Below, piece after piece: positions 60,883 to 64,000 of a stretch of 64,000 nucleotides of DNA. The stretch lies in NCBI GenBank assembly GCA_947476275.1, contig CANJPQ010000001.1, forward strand, positions 62,001 to 126,000. The letters run 5' to 3'. Both the position numbers and the translations under genes were made by a program. The notes under the pieces were generated by a model, which was given only the letters and a program-made list of their open reading frames with translations, did no database searches and was not told where the DNA came from. Source of the DNA: Fidelibacterota bacterium. GTDB taxonomy: Bacteria > Pseudomonadota > Alphaproteobacteria > Rhodospirillales > Rhodospirillaceae. Position 1 is the first letter of the stretch. Each line of letters opens with the position of its first letter.

Positions 60883-61824
60883 ATGCCGGCCCCTGTCGCC
60901 GTTGTCGGCGCCGGCCTAGTCGGCGCCGGCTGGGCGATCGTGTTCGCCCGGGCCGGACATCCCGTGCGGATCTACGACGCGGCTGCGGACGTGCGCGCCA
61001 AAGTGCTGGGCGGCATCGCCGGCAATGTCGCGGACCTCAAGCACTTCGATCTGATCGACGATGCGGATGCGGTCATGAGCTGCATCACTGTGACCGACGA
61101 TCTCGGCGCGGCGGTCGACGGTGTGGCCTACGTGCAGGAGTCGGTGTTCGAAACCGTGGCGGCGAAGACGCCGGTCTACGCGGCGTTGGACACGCTGGCC
61201 CCGGCGCATGCGCCCATCGGCAGTTCGTCGTCCGGCATTCCCGCGTCCGCCTTCACCGAGGCTTGCAAGACCCGCGGCCGCATGCTGATCGCGCATCCGG
61301 TGAACCCGCCGTACCTCGTGCCGCTGGTGGAACTCGTTCCCGCGCCGTGGACCGACAAAAGCGCAATCGACGTCACCCATGATCTCATGGTCGCCGTCGG
61401 CCAGGAGCCGATCCGGGTGAACAAGGAGATCGAAGGCTTCGTGCTCAATCGCTTGCAAGGCGCGTTGCTGAACGAGGCTTGGGCCTTGGCGCGGGACGGC
61501 GTCGCATCCACGGCGGATATCGACAAGACCGTGTCCGCGGGCCTCGGCTTGCGGTGGTCGTTCATGGGACCGTTCGAGACCATCGACCTGAATGCGCCCA
61601 AGGGTGTGGCGGACTACGCCGCACGGCTGGGTCCGCTGTATCATTCCGTCGCCGTCAGCCGCGCAAACCCGAAAGCCTGGGATGAAAAGCTTATCGCCGA
61701 TGTCGAGAATCAGCGACGGGAAGCGCTGGGTGCGGATAAGCTCGACGCGCGCCGCAGCTGGCGCGACCGGCGCTTGATGGCGCTGGCGGTTCACAAAGCG
61801 AAAGCGGCGCAGAAAATCCGCTAG
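60883..61824 (+). CDS. 3-hydroxyacyl-CoA dehydrogenase/lambda-crystallin family dehydrogenase
   Basis: 313 residues: NAD site VAVVGAGLVGAGWAIVFARAGH, then the substrate-site segment GRMLIAHPVNPPYLVPLVELVPAPWT with the catalytic His, and IEGFVLNRLQGALLNEAWALARDG opening the helical domain. The single-domain length and the HPVNPP motif match L-gulonate 3-dehydrogenase/lambda-crystallin and carnitine dehydrogenase more than fatty-acid enzymes. It starts 1 base after the previous stop. Confidence 0.88.
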   Translation: MPAPVAVVGAGLVGAGWAIVFARAGHPVRIYDAAADVRAKVLGGIAGNVADLKHFDLIDDADAVMSCITVTDDLGAAVDGVAYVQESVFETVAAKTPVYAALDTLAPAHAPIGSSSSGIPASAFTEACKTRGRMLIAHPVNPPYLVPLVELVPAPWTDKSAIDVTHDLMVAVGQEPIRVNKEIEGFVLNRLQGALLNEAWALARDGVASTADIDKTVSAGLGLRWSFMGPFETIDLNAPKGVADYAARLGPLYHSVAVSRANPKAWDEKLIADVENQRREALGADKLDARRSWRDRRLMALAVHKAKAAQKIR

Positions 61825-61834
61825 GGGGCGATCC

Positions 61835-62578
61835 GTGGCGCATACGTTCGATCTCACCGGCAAACGCGCGCTTGTTACCGGCGCATCGCGCGGTCTTGGC
61901 CTCGGTTGCGCGCAAGCGTTGGCGGACGCCGGCGCCGACGTGGTGCTTGTTGGCCGCACCGCCGCCGATCTCGAGACGGCTGTGAAGGGCATCGGTCCGC
62001 GGGCCTCGGCGCTGGCGTGCGACGTCACGTATCCCGCCGGCTTCAAGGCTGCGCTGGCGACGCTTCCCGCGATCCACATTCTCGTCAACAACGCCGGCAC
62101 CAACATCCCCGAGCCGTTCGGCGCGGTGACGGAAGAGCACTACGACACGATCTTCGATATCAACGTGCGCGCGGCGTTCTTCGTGGCGCAAGCCGTGGTC
62201 GCGAAGATGCGCGCCGGTAAGGTGAAGGGCAGCATTATCAACATGTCCTCGCAGATGGGACATGTGGGGTCCGTCAACCGCACGGTCTATTGCGCGTCCA
62301 AGCACGCACTCGAAGGCCTGACGAAAGCGATGGGCGTGGAACTCGCGCCCGAAGGCATCCGCGTCAACACGGTGGCCCCCACCTTCATCGAAACGCCGAT
62401 GACCAAGCCGTTCTTCGAGAACGCGGCGTTCAAGGACGCGGTGCTGAAGAACATCCCGCTCGGCCGGATCGGCGATCTGTCCGATGTGTCGGGCGCGGTG
62501 GTGTTCCTGGCGTCCGACGCCGCGGGGCTCATCACCGGCTCGTGCATCAAGGTTGATGGCGGCTGGACGGCGCAATAG
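61835..62578 (+). CDS. SDR oxidoreductase, third gene of the operon
   Basis: 247 residues, classical SDR: TGASRGLGLG, CDVTYPAG, NNAGTNIP, Ser in NMSSQMGHVG, YCASKHALEG, and the C-terminal ITGSCIKVDGGWTAQ. The start is GTG 61835 with GGGGGC upstream. The three adjacent dehydrogenases suggest stepwise oxidation of a polyol-like or sulfonated compound. Confidence 0.88.
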   Translation: MAHTFDLTGKRALVTGASRGLGLGCAQALADAGADVVLVGRTAADLETAVKGIGPRASALACDVTYPAGFKAALATLPAIHILVNNAGTNIPEPFGAVTEEHYDTIFDINVRAAFFVAQAVVAKMRAGKVKGSIINMSSQMGHVGSVNRTVYCASKHALEGLTKAMGVELAPEGIRVNTVAPTFIETPMTKPFFENAAFKDAVLKNIPLGRIGDLSDVSGAVVFLASDAAGLITGSCIKVDGGWTAQ

Positions 62579-62581
62579 CGC

Positions 62582-63163
62582 CTACGCGTGACCGGCACTC
62601 GCCGACAGCATTGCCGGGTTAATGCCCAGTTTGCCCAGGGCGCGGGACCATTTGTTGGTGACGTCGTCGGAGAACAACAGTTCGGTGTCCGCCGGCACGC
62701 TGAGCCAGGCATTGCGTTTGATCTCTTCGTCGAGCTGGCCTTCACCCCAGCCCGCGTAGCCCAGGGCCATCAGGCTGCGCATTGGGCCGTCGCCGGTGGC
62801 GATGGCGCGCAGGATTTCGGTGGTGGCGGACAGGGCGATGTCGTCGCTGACCTTCAAGGTGCCTTCGCGGTTATAGTCCGTGCTGTGCAGCACGAAGCCG
62901 CGCGATGTCTCGACCGGGCCGCCGCGATGGATCCGGATCTCCTCGCAGCCCCGTCGCGGCTTGATGTCGAGTTGGGACAGGATATCGCTGAACACCACGT
63001 CTTCGATCGGGCGATTGATGATCAGCCCCATGGCGCCGTCGGCAGCATGGTGGCACATGTAGATGACGGTGCTTTCGAAACGCGGGTCCGCCATCGCGGG
63101 CATTGAGACCAGGAACTGTCCCACGAGGTAGCTTGAGGAAACGATGCGACTGGTGCCTGCCAT
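62582..63163 (-). CDS. yqgE: YqgE/AlgH family protein (UPF0301)
   Basis: 193 residues; family marks are YLVGQFLVSMPAMADPRFESTVIYMCHHAADGAMGLIINRP and the GGPV...GFVLHS segment, then ALGYAGWGEGQLDEEIKRNAWL. The biochemical role is not established. ATG 63163 is preferred because AAGGT lies 9 bases upstream; ATG 63181 would add six residues. It is convergent with the SDR gene and divergent from the peroxiredoxin gene. Confidence 0.93.
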   Translation of the reverse strand: MAGTSRIVSSSYLVGQFLVSMPAMADPRFESTVIYMCHHAADGAMGLIINRPIEDVVFSDILSQLDIKPRRGCEEIRIHRGGPVETSRGFVLHSTDYNREGTLKVSDDIALSATTEILRAIATGDGPMRSLMALGYAGWGEGQLDEEIKRNAWLSVPADTELLFSDDVTNKWSRALGKLGINPAMLSASAGHA

Positions 63164-63253
63164 GGGATCTACCTTTAACATAAAATCGAAACGAAACGGA
63201 CGGCAATCCGCGGCAGCCCCCGGGGATGCACGCCGATCTGGAGGAAGCGAGCA

Positions 63254-63736
63254 GTGACCTTGCGCATTGGCGATCCAGTCCTGGACGCGGTCGTCTACAC
63301 CATTGAGCACAACGACGTTCGCGACATTTCGGTTGCCCACCTGTCGCAGAATGGCCGCCTTGTGCTGTTCGCCGTTCCCGGAGCGTTCACGCCGGCCTGT
63401 TCCGCGCGGCATCTGCCGGGCTTCATCGAGGCGGCGGACGCGTTCAAGGCGAAGGGAGTGGATGTTTTGGCGTGCATCGCCCTCAACGATGCATTCGTGA
63501 TGGCCGCCTGGGGTGCCGTCAACGGCGTCGGCAACCGCATCCTGATGTTGGGAGACGGTAATGGCGCCTTCACGCGCGCCATGGGTCTTGCCGCCGACGC
63601 GCGGCCGTTCGGCATGGGCGAGCGGTCCCATCGCTACGCCATGGTGGCAGCGCAGGGCCGCGTGACGCACTTGTTCGTCGATGAGCCTGGCGCGTTCGAG
63701 GTCTCGGCGGCCTCTCACGTGTTGGCGCATTTGTAA
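63254..63736 (+). CDS. Prx5-type peroxiredoxin
   Basis: 160 residues. The peroxidatic Cys49 lies in VPGAFTPACSARHLPGF, the Prx5/hybrid-peroxiredoxin motif. LNDAFVMAAWG and a conserved late Arg region follow. It reduces peroxides in the cytoplasm, probably with glutathione or thioredoxin. The start is GTG 63254 with GGAGGAA upstream. Confidence 0.92.
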   Translation: MTLRIGDPVLDAVVYTIEHNDVRDISVAHLSQNGRLVLFAVPGAFTPACSARHLPGFIEAADAFKAKGVDVLACIALNDAFVMAAWGAVNGVGNRILMLGDGNGAFTRAMGLAADARPFGMGERSHRYAMVAAQGRVTHLFVDEPGAFEVSAASHVLAHL

Positions 63737-63744
63737 GGTTCGAT

Positions 63745-64000
63745 ATGGGTCCCATGACAGAAGCCGCGCCCGAACCGAAGCTGCAGCTGCGCCTCGTGCC
63801 GGTCACGCCCTTGCAGCAGAACTGCTCCCTGCTGTGGGATACGGCGACCAAGCATGCCGTATTCGTCGATCCGGGCGGCGAGATCGACAAGCTCATGGCT
63901 ACGCTCGATCAACTCGGTCTGACGCTGACGCGCATCTGGCTCACCCACGGGCACCTCGATCACGCCGGCGCCGCGGCGGACTTGCGCGATCGCACCGGTG
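63745..64000 (+). CDS. Metallo-beta-lactamase-fold hydrolase (glyoxalase II-like), 3' end cut off
   Basis: The first 85 residues are present. The zinc motif HxHxDH is seen in WLTHGHLDHAGAAADL, preceded by LVPVTPLQQNCSLLWDTATKHAVFVDPGGEIDKL. This is the YcbL/glyoxalase II-like group. ATG 63745 has AAGG 6 bases upstream; ATG 63754 is also in frame. It lies 8 bp after the peroxiredoxin stop, so the two are likely co-transcribed. The gene continues past the window. Confidence 0.85.
   Translation, partial: MGPMTEAAPEPKLQLRLVPVTPLQQNCSLLWDTATKHAVFVDPGGEIDKLMATLDQLGLTLTRIWLTHGHLDHAGAAADLRDRTG

Noticed and set aside
1-64000. CRISPR array, insertion sequence, prophage, tRNA or rRNA genes.
   Set aside because: Read through for spaced repeats, transposase or phage motifs and cloverleaf or rRNA sequence; nothing convincing was found.

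Overview
The window is GC-rich, densely coded DNA of a bacterial chromosome, most likely from an alphaproteobacterium. The thrC-M16 peptidase gene pair, the many single-domain CheY-like regulators, the MCE/Mla-type lipid transporter and the large stock of SDR, VOC, Rieske and flavin oxidoreductases all fit that group. No tRNA, rRNA, insertion sequence, phage gene or CRISPR array is visible, and the genus cannot be named from sequence alone.

Layout. 0.05-10 kb: an Asp/Glu-racemase/arylmalonate-decarboxylase-like enzyme, a stand-alone receiver, a secreted peroxiredoxin, a beta-propeller protein, a beta-lactamase-fold hydrolase, a minus-strand group (HD-domain protein, Rieske oxygenase, MFS carrier), then MmgE/PrpD and an SDR. 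10-12.5 kb: a signalling island with a lone receiver, an OmpR-type regulator preceded by two 11-bp direct repeats, and a degenerate GGDEF/EAL-like protein. 12.7-21.6 kb: two divergent paralogous SDRs; the plus-strand one heads a long operon (SDR, VOC, carboxymuconolactone-decarboxylase-like protein, PotFGHI importer, PQQ dehydrogenase). 22-28 kb: a second catabolic operon (FAD monooxygenase, luciferase-like monooxygenase, TauE/SafE permease, then exported VOC, beta-lactamase-fold and cupin proteins). 28-30 kb: a receiver, a small membrane protein and a frameshifted PEP-CTERM-like gene.

30-38 kb is the most unusual part. Seven minus-strand genes encode a complete Opp/Dpp-type importer flanked by two nitrilase-fold paralogs. 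One paralog carries a Tat signal and the other is cytoplasmic. Both have replaced the catalytic Cys by Ser and the second catalytic Glu by Arg.

38-48 kb holds an alpha/beta hydrolase, an MFS pump, a methyltransferase, a ferredoxin, an orphan solute-binding protein, a GntR regulator, a sulfatase-modifying-factor-like lipoprotein, an LpxL-type acyltransferase, a glycosyltransferase, and a rhomboid protease whose C-terminus was shifted by an 11-bp tandem duplication. 48.9-54.5 kb is one operon joining a SpoIIE phosphatase/anti-sigma-kinase fusion and a STAS protein to an MCE lipid transporter. An EAL-CBS-GGDEF protein follows on the minus strand. 56.7-64 kb carries thrC, an M16 peptidase, a histidinol-dehydrogenase-family/hydroxyacyl-CoA-dehydrogenase-type/SDR trio, YqgE, a Prx5-type peroxiredoxin and the start of a metallo-beta-lactamase-fold hydrolase.

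Taken together, most of the window looks like importers paired with oxidoreductases and hydrolases for scavenging organic acids, amides or aromatics. Signalling and envelope-maintenance genes are interspersed.
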